NCBI GenBank assembly: GCA_031279925.1
Contig: JAITHQ010000099.1
Location: forward strand, 1-7,482
Source: Treponema sp.
GTDB lineage: Bacteria > Spirochaetota > Spirochaetia > Treponematales > Breznakiellaceae
Direction of reading: 5' to 3'
DNA: 7,482 bases
The notes under the pieces are model-generated. The model was not told where the DNA came from. It worked only from the letters and a program-made list of their open reading frames with translations, and searched no databases. Shown one piece after another: positions 1 through 6,800 of this stretch. Position 1 is the first letter of the stretch; every line of letters begins with the position of its first letter. Both the position numbers and the translations under genes were made by a program.

Positions 1-603
1 CATGTCTGCAAGGCTACGGTCTGTCTGTCCATCCAATGGGTGGAAGATACCCTGAAGGAAGACGCTATATTCGCCCTGACCGGGAAAAGAAACTGAAGAG
101 AAAATCGGGCTCAATTCAATGCAGCGTAGTAGATGTTACCGAAAGTCCGGTAAACTATCCCCAAAAGAACAAAAAAGCGTATTATTCAGGAAAAAAAATG
201 GCATACGCTGAAACGCAGGTCATTGTTGAGCGGAACAGTCTGCGGATCATTGATAGACAAGAAGCCAAAGGCAGTGAACATGATTGTAAGGTATATAAAG
301 ACGCCATTGGAAACGGGATCAGTAATTCAATTCCGCTTGATGCTGATCTTGGATACCTTGGAATAGAAGAATAGCAGGCAAACAGCTTTATCCCGATACA
401 ATCAAGTAAAAAGCATCAGCTAAGTAAACGGGAGCAGGCATATACCAAGCGGCTTGCAAGAAGACGGGTTGTCGTTGAGCACATTAATGCTAAAATAAAA
501 CCATTCAAGAGCATGACATATCCTTAACGGGGGTCATTACTGTAATCGTCATTCACTGAGGCTGGCCTTGATTTGAGGCATTATACATTATGATAGGAGG
601 GTT
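1..603 (+). pseudogene. Decayed IS5-family (DDE_Tnp_4-like) transposase, 5' end outside window
   Basis: This is a remnant of a DDE transposase that once moved an IS5-family element. The longest intact stretch (36-371) reads KRKSGSIQCSVVDVTESP, then a YYSGKK motif and a DADLGYLGI motif. These match the first and second catalytic Asp regions of DDE_Tnp_4 transposases. A TAG at 372-374 interrupts the frame, but the same frame resumes as QANSFIP and reaches RRVVVEHINAKIKPFKSM, the expected catalytic Glu helix, before a TAA at 525. The usual C-terminal motif continues in another frame (from 544, NRHSLRLALI, stop, GIIHYDRRV). Upstream, IQWVEDTLKEDAIFAL lies in the +1 frame (31-78) whereas GYGLSV (12-29) and EKKLKRKSG are in the main frame, so there are two further shifts. 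All three acidic residues are still readable, but no functional protein is possible. The family call is from motif recall, not a search. Confidence 0.85.
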
Positions 604-651
604 TAGACAGTTATTAAACAAATTTAATATTGTTTTGGGGTAATTAAAATC

Positions 652-776
652 ATGGATATACAAAATAAACCATTGGTCTCAAAAAGAAATTTGTTCTAAA
701 ATATAATGTTAAAGACGTTTGGGATATTGTTATTGACAATGAAAATTATGAATGGAGAACTGACGTAAAGAAAATA
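652..776 (+). pseudogene. 5' fragment of an SRPBCC (START-like) family gene, frameshifted
   Basis: An ATG at 652 opens MDIQNKPLVSKRN, which stops at TAA 697. From 687 a different frame reads KFVLKYNVKDVWDIVIDNEN, then YEWRTDVKKI. The pattern 'V-x-x-VW-x-hydrophobic-x-D-x-x-x-Y-x-W-R-x-D' is typical of the first strand and helix of SRPBCC/polyketide-cyclase-like ligand-binding proteins. The first frame ends in SKRN where these proteins often have SKR followed by the first strand, so a one-base indel in the A-run at 681-689 probably caused the shift. Homology ends at about 776, next to the hairpin at 781. The remaining hundred or so residues expected of such a domain are absent. It lies between the IS5 remnant and the IS200 remnant, consistent with truncation by the latter. 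The family assignment is moderately secure; the natural ligand and function are unknown. Confidence 0.6.
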
Positions 777-780
777 AACA

Positions 781-802
781 ACCGCAGGGCAAGCCCTGCG
801 GT
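781..802. terminator. Perfect GC-rich hairpin at the 3' side of the IS200-like remnant
   Basis: ACCGCAGGGC and GCCCTGCGGT form a perfect 10-bp inverted repeat around an AA centre. Read on the minus strand it follows the IS200 TnpA stop by 11 bases and is followed by a T-rich tract (TGTTTATTTTCTTT). It would therefore work as an intrinsic terminator for that gene, and it also fits the subterminal right-end hairpin of IS200/IS605 elements. On the plus strand the trailing ATCTTTAACCTT is a weaker T-tract. The terminator and transposon-end readings are not exclusive. Confidence 0.6.
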
Positions 803-813
803 ATCTTTAACCT

Positions 814-1058
814 TCATGTTTTAGTCTGATATGGAAACAGCTCAAGCTGCTTCCCTTCATGTGTTTTTTCGTATTCGTCAACCTTTCGTCCTTGATCCTT
901 GCCATATCGTTGTATTACTTCTTCATCCCCCTGTTCTCCTATCGTTCCCACATACTATCCATCAGTCCAAAATTCCCCTCCCCATAACATCTTTTTATCT
1001 CTGGACATGTCACATTATGTTCTTTTCGAATGATCTCGCTCGTCCTTCCATTATATGT
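814..1058 (-). pseudogene. tnpA: Decayed IS200/IS605-family TnpA (Y1 HUH transposase), C-terminal fragment
   Basis: On the minus strand, starting at 1052, one frame reads NGRTSEIIRKEHNVTCPEIK followed by RCYGEGNF. A second frame then reads FWTDG, a TAG stop (complement of 955-957), YVGTIGEQGDEEVIQRYGKD, QGRKVDEYEKTHEGKQLELF and PYQTKT, ending at TGA (complement of 814-816). This is the C-terminal half of the single-strand Y1 transposase of IS200/IS605 elements. The Tyr in VIQRY is in the position of the catalytic tyrosine, by family knowledge. The N-terminal half with the HUH histidines is missing: a hairpin lies only about 10 bp upstream of the readable fragment. One frameshift, one nonsense codon and a missing N-terminus make it inactive. 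A plus-strand open frame over 831-1112 is its antisense shadow. Confidence 0.8.
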
Positions 1059-1068
1059 TTGCTTTCAG

Positions 1069-1084
1069 CCGCGGCAAGCTGCGG
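1069..1084. repeat. GCAAGC-loop hairpin, possible left-end hairpin of the IS200-like remnant
   Basis: CCGCGGC and GCTGCGG pair as a 7-bp stem with one G-T wobble around AA. The centre, GGCAAGC, matches the centre of the hairpin at 781-802. Lying just upstream of the TnpA fragment on the minus strand, it fits the subterminal hairpin that TnpA recognises at the left end of such elements. It could instead be an unrelated REP-like palindrome. Confidence 0.4.
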
Positions 1085-1349
1085 GGTATTAAACCGTATA
1101 GGCTTCACCTAATGAACCTTGAACAAAAGAAAAAATATCTTTGAAACACTGCACCAACATGCAACAAGCCAAAAGGAACACGCCGCCAGGCGTATTGGCA
1201 TACATACAGGGGCAGCAGCAAAACGCTGGTGTAAACCGTGATTTTTGTAATATTTTTCCTGCTTAAAACAATGGCATGACCGGGAATCCGGCATAAAAAT
1301 AATTGAACAATGCAGTGCCGGCGGGCTATACGCAAGGAAGGATTTTAAT
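1085..1349. other. Leader region upstream of the beta-barrel gene, no gene recognised
   Basis: No convincing coding sequence is seen on either strand. A minus-strand open frame (1109-1495) runs into the start of the downstream gene and has no recognisable motif. A small imperfect hairpin with CCGG arms (about 1277-1293) lies in the leader. No clear promoter was found: TAATAT at 1248-1253 could be a -10 box but has no supporting -35. The region probably carries the promoter and 5' UTR of the gene at 1350. Confidence 0.4.
1334..1342 (+). promoter_or_regulatory. Shine-Dalgarno site for the gene at 1350
   Basis: AAGGAAGGA sits 7 bases upstream of the ATG at 1350. The purine-rich match and spacing fix this start, and the protein then begins directly with a signal peptide. 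Confidence 0.7.
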
Positions 1350-2663
1350 ATGAAAACAATCAGGAAAAGGGCGGTTTTGGCCGCAAGCATGGTTTTTCTG
1401 GCAGGGACGCTGTTTGCCCAGGTACCCTCCGCTCTGGGAAGCACAACAAACCAAAAATCGGTGAGCGGAGGACGGTTTGGGGGTGACATTGACAATTACA
1501 TGGATACCAAGGGCTACAGCGGCATTGCCTTTAACCGGCATTTTTTCTTCATTGGCGGCAGGTATCAGGGAAGGGTGAATCCGGCGCTTGGCTATGCAGC
1601 CAAATTGGGCGATTATTATCTGGGGGTGTATTTCAGGGGTACTGTTTTAGCAGGTAATGACACCCATCATAATGCTCCCTGGGACAGCGCCTGGGATAAA
1701 GACGGAAACGGGGCCAGTAAATTTACGTTAAACGACAATGTGGCGGTGCTTTTCGGCGCGCCAAAAATCGGCGGTTTCCGTTTTGACTGGATCGCCAGCG
1801 ATGAAACAGGTACTACCGGGCCGGCTTTTGAAAAATTCAAGGGAGTAACCAGGGCCTACAACGGCGAAACCATTGATTTTGCCGAGGGCGAGGCGGCAGG
1901 TTCCATGGGATTCGTTCTTAATTATGGCAACACCTTTGCCGAAAAGATCAAGGCCGACGCCGCCCTTGGTTTTGCCACACCCGATACGCTCAAGGTTTCA
2001 GGCGGTCAGGTTGGTACGGACTCATTCAAATTTATCCAGACCAAAGATATAAAGGTCTATATAAAACTCGGCGGCGGCTACACGCTGAACAGCACTTCAA
2101 GCGTGGACGGCGACTACAGCCTGATTATCATGCCCGGCATGGAATGGGAACAGACCAAGGGCTCGGTGGAAACCAGCAGAAAAGACGAAGGCAATTCCCG
2201 GCACATCATTAACATAAATTACTCGAAAACGTTTAACTGGGACGACAAAATCAGCATGAAAATAAAACCGAATGTCGCTTTCAATATTCTTTCCGAACAG
2301 GAAGTGTATGAAACCGAAAGCACAAGCGCGGACAATGGAAAACAAACAACATTAAACGTACTGCCGTCCGTTGCCCTGGGAGTCCAGTACAAGGCAACCG
2401 GCAGGCTGTCATTCTATACCGGTACCACAATAACGCTGTTTGATCTTTCCTCAAAGACCGGCAAAAAAGGCGCAGACGGAGCGGCCTTTGGCGACGGCAG
2501 TTCAGCTTCCGATATTATTCAAGGTTCCGAGGCGGGCTTTGAGCTGGGAACTGTCTTTGCGTTAACTGACACTTTAACCCTTGATTTTAATGCCCGCCAA
2601 TTGATAAGCGGCATTTTCCAGAATGCCCCAATAGTTGATCTGTACCTTACCTTTAAAAAGTAA
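1350..2663 (+). CDS. Exported beta-barrel-like (probable outer-membrane) protein, function unknown
   Basis: This is a complete 437-residue protein. Residues 1-23 form a classic Sec signal peptide: basic KTIRKR, then a hydrophobic stretch ending TLFA, with likely signal peptidase I cleavage before Q24. No lipobox Cys is present. The mature part is rich in Gly, aromatic residues and alternating polar/hydrophobic strands (for example FNRHFFFIGGRYQGRV, LGDYYLGVYFRGTV, KVYIKLGGGYTLNS) with Asp/Asn/Lys-rich loops. The C-terminus is a short amphipathic strand, VDLYLTFKK. Together these suggest an outer-membrane beta-barrel, porin-like or adhesin-like, of the kind spirochaetes carry. I do not recognise a named family. 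A DKDGNG loop (residues 116-121) recalls the first half of an EF-hand but lacks the closing acidic residue. It appears monocistronic: remnants of mobile DNA lie upstream and a terminator-like hairpin lies 13 bp after the stop. A periplasmic soluble role cannot be excluded. Confidence 0.8.
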   Translation: MKTIRKRAVLAASMVFLAGTLFAQVPSALGSTTNQKSVSGGRFGGDIDNYMDTKGYSGIAFNRHFFFIGGRYQGRVNPALGYAAKLGDYYLGVYFRGTVLAGNDTHHNAPWDSAWDKDGNGASKFTLNDNVAVLFGAPKIGGFRFDWIASDETGTTGPAFEKFKGVTRAYNGETIDFAEGEAAGSMGFVLNYGNTFAEKIKADAALGFATPDTLKVSGGQVGTDSFKFIQTKDIKVYIKLGGGYTLNSTSSVDGDYSLIIMPGMEWEQTKGSVETSRKDEGNSRHIININYSKTFNWDDKISMKIKPNVAFNILSEQEVYETESTSADNGKQTTLNVLPSVALGVQYKATGRLSFYTGTTITLFDLSSKTGKKGADGAAFGDGSSASDIIQGSEAGFELGTVFALTDTLTLDFNARQLISGIFQNAPIVDLYLTFKK

Positions 2664-2676
2664 TGCGTTTTTGCAG

Positions 2677-2705
2677 AGCCGCAAACCGGAATCCGGCCTG
2701 CGGCT
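2677..2705 (+). terminator. Compound hairpin terminator-like structure after the beta-barrel gene
   Basis: AGCCGCA (2677-2683) pairs with TGCGGCT (2699-2705), and inside it CCGG (2686-2689) pairs with CCGG (2693-2696) around AAT. It lies 13 bp after the stop at 2663. Only TT follows, because the mobile element inserted in the TTA just at the stem base. Restoring the pre-insertion sequence gives TTATAGCTGTTTTTC, a partial T-tract. It is probably the intrinsic terminator of the upstream gene. Confidence 0.55.
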
Positions 2706-2707
2706 TA

Positions 2708-2836
2708 GAGCCTGTTCAAAATCTGGAATTTTGGCGTAAAAAACGCCAAAATTCTACCTTGCAGGCTCCAAAAGAGCCCAAAAATCGGGATTTTTTCGGT
2801 CTATTGACCGCAAAAATCCACAATTTGAACAGGCTC
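2708..2836. mobile_element. 129-bp MITE-like non-autonomous element with TTA target duplication
   Basis: GAGCCTGTTCAAA (2708-2720) is repeated in perfect inversion as TTTGAACAGGCTC (2824-2836). Similarity continues inward imperfectly (TGGAATTTTGGCG against TGGATTTTTGCGG). Both ends are flanked by TTA (2705-2707 and 2837-2839), a 3-bp target duplication of T-N-A type, as known for some IS5-family groups such as IS1031. There is no coding sequence. Inside are three hairpins: a 12-bp perfect stem (2726-2737 with 2743-2754), a 5-bp stem (2764-2768 with 2774-2778), and a 13-of-14-bp stem (2788-2801 with 2806-2819). It is best read as a miniature element mobilised in trans. It separates the terminator of the upstream gene from the promoter of the AraC gene. 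Confidence 0.8.
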
Positions 2837-2851
2837 TTATAGCTGTTTTTC

Positions 2852-2881
2852 TTGCAGGGCCGGTAAATGCGGCTGTATAAT
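2852..2881 (+). promoter_or_regulatory. Predicted sigma-70 promoter of the AraC-family gene
   Basis: A perfect TATAAT (2876-2881) lies 18 bp after TTGCAG (2852-2857), a partial -35. Transcription would start near 2888, at or beside the ATG at 2887, leaving little or no 5' leader. It lies 15 bp beyond the end of the mobile element, so it belongs to the host sequence. Confidence 0.5.
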
Positions 2882-2886
2882 GGCTT

Positions 2887-3714
2887 ATGTACACGTATCA
2901 ATCTTTTCAATCGGGACAGATGCACCTCTGGGAAGCGTGGGGCGACGCGGAAGTATACGAAAAAAAAAGTTCCCATTGTCATAAAGAATGTGAAATCTAT
3001 TTTATGATCGACGGGGAAGCCGAGATCGTTATCGAAGGCCATAAATTTTTTGTAGTATCGGACAGCCTGCTGCTTATTCCTTCAAATTATTTTCATCAGT
3101 GGCGGCTTCCTTCTGGTAAAGTGCATCACCGTGTAAGCATTCATTTTTTGCCGGAACTGCTGTATAAAACCGAACAAAACTTTTTTATGGATATGTTTTC
3201 CATGCCCCTGCATTTTCTGAACGGTTCATCGTATAACCTCAATTTTTTTATTCAATCAATAATCGAATGTGCCAAAATGGAATCGTCCCTGCAAAGAATC
3301 GCCTCAAGGATACGAACCGTCGCCCTGCTTTCACAAATGTATTTTCTACGTTATACGCATACCATAGAACCGGTGGTGCTGGATGAGCGCATACAAAAAG
3401 TAATAAAATATATCAACGAGCATTTACCGGAAGAAATATCGTTGGATAAAATTGCCCGTAAATTCGCCGTCAGCAAAAATCACCTGAACAGTCTTTTTCA
3501 CAAAATTGTGGGAACGCCTATGATGAAATTTATCAGCGCAAAACGGCTGGAATATGCGCGGCGGGAAATACTGCGGGGCGTTCCGGTTACAGAAGCCGCC
3601 TACCGGGTAGGTTTCAATAATTATACGACATTCTACCGCGCCTGGAAATCGTTTTATGGTTCGCCGCCTTCGGAATTGCTGCTACATCATATAGAATCCC
3701 TCCCAAAGTATTAA
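2887..3714 (+). CDS. AraC-family transcriptional regulator with N-terminal cupin sensor domain
   Basis: This is a complete 275-residue cytoplasmic DNA-binding regulator. Residues about 25-90 form a cupin-like sensor: H30-x-H32-x3-E36-x6-G43 fits cupin motif 1, and IPSNYFH (H70) fits motif 2. Residues about 168-265 are the AraC double helix-turn-helix. The first HTH is around ISLDKIARKFAVSKNHLNSL, and the second contains VTEAAYRVGFNNYTTFYRAW, close to the AraC-family signature. Length is usual for sugar-responsive AraC regulators. An in-frame TAA at 2878 rules out an ATG farther upstream. No clear Shine-Dalgarno precedes ATG 2887, and the -10 box sits just before it. An alternative ATG at 2920 has GGGA close upstream and would still keep the cupin. 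The large lipoprotein gene begins 166 bp downstream on the same strand and is the likely target, by inference from position. Confidence 0.92.
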   Translation: MYTYQSFQSGQMHLWEAWGDAEVYEKKSSHCHKECEIYFMIDGEAEIVIEGHKFFVVSDSLLLIPSNYFHQWRLPSGKVHHRVSIHFLPELLYKTEQNFFMDMFSMPLHFLNGSSYNLNFFIQSIIECAKMESSLQRIASRIRTVALLSQMYFLRYTHTIEPVVLDERIQKVIKYINEHLPEEISLDKIARKFAVSKNHLNSLFHKIVGTPMMKFISAKRLEYARREILRGVPVTEAAYRVGFNNYTTFYRAWKSFYGSPPSELLLHHIESLPKY

Positions 3715-3722
3715 GCGCCGGA

Positions 3723-3755
3723 CTTGTTTACTAAGCAAACCGGTTAGTAAACAAG
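3723..3755. repeat. Perfect 12-bp inverted repeat between the AraC gene and the lipoprotein gene
   Basis: CTTGTTTACTAA (3723-3734) and TTAGTAAACAAG (3744-3755) flank a 9-base centre, GCAAACCGG. It begins 8 bp after the AraC stop. As RNA it is a stable hairpin and may end the AraC transcript, but no T-run follows on the plus strand. The low-GC arms and the palindromes AACCGGTT (3738-3745) and ACCGGT (3762-3767) also fit a protein-binding operator. The choice between these readings is open. Confidence 0.6.
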
Positions 3756-3795
3756 CCTAATACCGGTTTCTCAACAAGAAAAATCGTGTTTTTTG

Positions 3796-3849
3796 CAATA
3801 TCGTTAGTTTCCAAAACAATATGAATCGCGCAAAAGCGGGGTACAATAT
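3796..3849 (+). promoter_or_regulatory. Candidate activator-dependent promoter of the lipoprotein gene
   Basis: TACAAT (3842-3847) is a strong -10 candidate, 33 bp before the ATG. At the expected distance upstream there is no recognisable -35, as is common for AraC-activated promoters. CAATAT occurs three times (3796-3801, 3817-3822, 3844-3849). The first two are 21 bp apart, two helical turns, and the second lies where the -35 would be. This spacing resembles AraC half-site arrangements, but the repeat is only six bases and could be chance. Confidence 0.4.
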
Positions 3850-3869
3850 TTTTAAAATCATATCTTTTT

Positions 3870-3875
3870 GGAGGA
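3870..3875 (+). promoter_or_regulatory. Shine-Dalgarno site for the lipoprotein gene
   Basis: GGAGGA sits 5 bases before ATG 3881. This strong site fixes the start, and the product then opens directly with a lipoprotein signal peptide. Confidence 0.8.
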
Positions 3876-3880
3876 TACTT

Positions 3881-6800
3881 ATGAAGCAATTGAAGAATGT
3901 GTGGATGCTGCCGCTGTTAATCGCGGCGGTCTTTCTGGGATGCCCTACTCCCAACGACGACTATACGGTACAAAAAGTCGCAGTGGAACTTACCGCCGGT
4001 ACGGGAGTGGATGTGAATGCGGATGATACGAGCGCCAGCGTCACCTTTGCCGGAGCAAATGGGCTTGCGCTGGCGCCCGCAGACTTTACGGTTACCGCAG
4101 GCGCTGTAATAAGCAACGTCAGCGTAAACGGCGGCACGGCCACGGTAACGGTTGGTTTTGCGGCAAACAGCGATACCTCAATCGAGAAAACCTACACGGT
4201 TGGCATTGCGCCTGAAAGTACGGTTATCAAGGGAAGCGCGACCGTAACCATTACGCAGGGCTATGCCGGCGACACCCGCAGAATTCTCCAGGCGGGAGCG
4301 GCGGTAACTGCGGCGGCAGGCGATACCAGCACGGCGGTTACGTTTACCGGCGCGGCGGGCTTAACGATTGTTGGCGGAGACGACAATCTGGAACCGGCGG
4401 ATTTTACCACCAGCGCCGGCGCCACGGTAGGCGCCGTCAGTGTAACCGATGATACCGCCACGGTAACGGTTAGTTTTGCGGCGAACACCGATACCATGGT
4501 AAAAACCTACGCGATTGGCATAGCGCCTAACAGTACATTGATTAAAGGCAGCGGAACGGTAACGGTTACCCAGGCGGCGCGGGAAGTGCTTAACGCCTAT
4601 TATGTCAGCTTTAGTACGGGAAACGATGAAAACGCCGGAACAGAGGCCGCGCCCTGGAAAACCATTGCACGGGTGAACCGGCAAACGTTCCAGGCGGGGG
4701 ACGCCATTTTGTTCAAGAGCGGCGATACCTGGACATGGGACGAGAATACCATGACGGGAAAAGACTTCCTCGCTCCCCAGGGTTCCGGTACAGATGGAAA
4801 CCCTATTACCATAAGCAGCTATGGAGCCGGGGATAAACCAAAGCTGGAAGGCAGGGGACTGGTAGACAATATAATCCGTCTTGACAACCAGCAGCACTGG
4901 GAAATATCCCGCCTTGAGATAAGCAACATGGTAGAGGGATGGACAAACCCCATGACACAAAACAACGACCAGGGAACATTGATCCACGAGAAAGATCTGC
5001 GCGGCATATACATTACCGGAGATAACGGCCAGGTCTTGAATGGTTTTAATATGCACGATTTGTATATCCACGATATTACCGGCCAACTGTACTGGATTGG
5101 CGGGGGCGCCTTTATAGACAACCCGCAACCGGTAAGCAGTTTTCCCGGCATGAAAAACCAGACCGGCTGGGACGCTTCCAAGCGCACCGGCGCGATTTTT
5201 GCCGAAACGTTCAAGGGAGACGGTATCAATCCTACTACTTTCAATAATATCACCGTGGAAAACAACGTGCTGGAACGGAACAGTTTTAGCGGATTTTCCG
5301 TTAAACAGCACCACGGCGGAAGCGGCGGCGTCAAGTGGGCATTTCCGGGGGCCAATGAGTACCCCTACAATGATTCAAACTTTAAGCCCCACACCAACAT
5401 CACCGTACGGGGGAATTACATCGATCAAACCGGCTGGTACCACGGAGACGGTATTTACCTGACATCGGTACGGAACGCTTTGGTTGAAAAGAACGTGGTA
5501 AAGAACCCCGGCGTCTGCGGCATTGAACTGTACTATTGTGACAGTATTACGGTTCAGTACAACGAGGTGTACGGCAGTACATCGAAAGGCGGCGGCGACA
5601 CCAACGGCATTGACCCCGATGTGCGGACTTCCAATATTATCATTCAGTATAATTATGTACACGATTGCGGGGACGGCTTTTTGATCTGCGGAGGTCAGTA
5701 TAATACCGTCATTATCCGCTACAATGTTCTGTATAATAACACCAGGAACTGGATTCGGGATGTCGTGAACAACGGCATTATACAGGTATACAATAATATT
5801 CTGTATAACACCAAAGCCCAGGAAGAAACACCCGGTACGATGCGCTTTACCGGATGGAGATCGGCCAATACCAACAATGAACGGTGGGAGTTTAAAAACA
5901 ATGTGTTTTATAACGCCCACGCCGGGACAACCGGCACATCGTTTATGACCGGTAATAACTCCGTTTATGCAAACAACCTGTACTACGGCGTAACGCCTCC
6001 CGGAACGCCCTCAGCAGATTCCTCGCCCGTTGCGGTCACGGTTGACGCCTTATTCAACGGCGCGGTCAATTTCGCAACCGGAACTTCCGCCGCAGCCGTA
6101 CCCAACAATTTCGATTTCCTTAAACCGGCTGCCGGCTCGCCCTTGATCAACCAGGGCACAGCATATACCCCTGAACCAACAAGAATTGACGCGGTTCCCA
6201 ACGGCAAAGACTATGCGGGAGCTGCCCTTTCGGGCAAAGATGATATTGGCCTGTTTGCCGCCGATTTTAAAGGGCTTGCGGGAATTGTAACCGACCAAAT
6301 CGGTGGAAAAGTCCAGGGCGCGACTGTGAATGTTGGACAGGAGCTGTCAGCCACAACCAACACGGACGGCAAATTCGCGTTCTCCTCGGTTCCGTCCGGT
6401 TCATATACCGTCCAGGTCATCAAGGATCAGTTCGCCGGTTCGGAAACCCCGTTTGAGGTAAATGCCGACGCTGTGTCCTGGCTACCGCTGTCGGTAGGCG
6501 AGTTTACCGGAGGAAACGTTCAGAAGACCGTAACCGGAACGGTTACCAGCAGCGGAACAGCGCTTGCAGGCGTTACCATAACGATACGGAAGGGAACCGC
6601 CGAAGCAGGCGCGGGTACTACCGGCGCGGACGGCAGGTATTCTATTGCGAATGTAACACCCGACAGCGGCTATACTATCACTGCGTCAAAGGACGGCTAC
6701 CAGACACAGTCTGTCAGTCTTATCCTGTCGCTGACCTCTGACCCTGATCCGCAGAACTTTGATATTCTGCCGTTGGTCGCCGATCCGGCGGCAAGCCCCG

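Noticed and set aside
831..1112. Plus-strand open frame of 93 codons
   Set aside because: It is antisense to the decayed IS200 TnpA, whose minus-strand peptide has clear family motifs, and it has no Shine-Dalgarno site.
1109..1495. Minus-strand open frame of 128 codons
   Set aside because: It overlaps the leader and signal peptide of the well supported gene at 1350 and shows no protein motif.
1695..1712. DKDGNG in the beta-barrel protein as an EF-hand
   Set aside because: Position 12 of the loop is Leu rather than Glu or Asp and no flanking helices are likely in a beta-rich protein.
2716..3042. Minus-strand open frame across the MITE and the AraC start
   Set aside because: It runs through palindromic element DNA and the antisense of the cupin domain; no independent support.
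4361..5314. Long minus-strand open frame opposite the lipoprotein gene
   Set aside because: It has no recognisable motif and lies wholly antisense to a well supported gene with clear domains. It is a by-product of biased codon use; the same holds for minus-strand frames at 4819-5355 and 5375-5920.
5597..5620. DTNGIDPD read as the NTDG motif of GH28 polygalacturonases
   Set aside because: The order and surrounding residues do not match GH28, and the other GH28 motifs are not seen.
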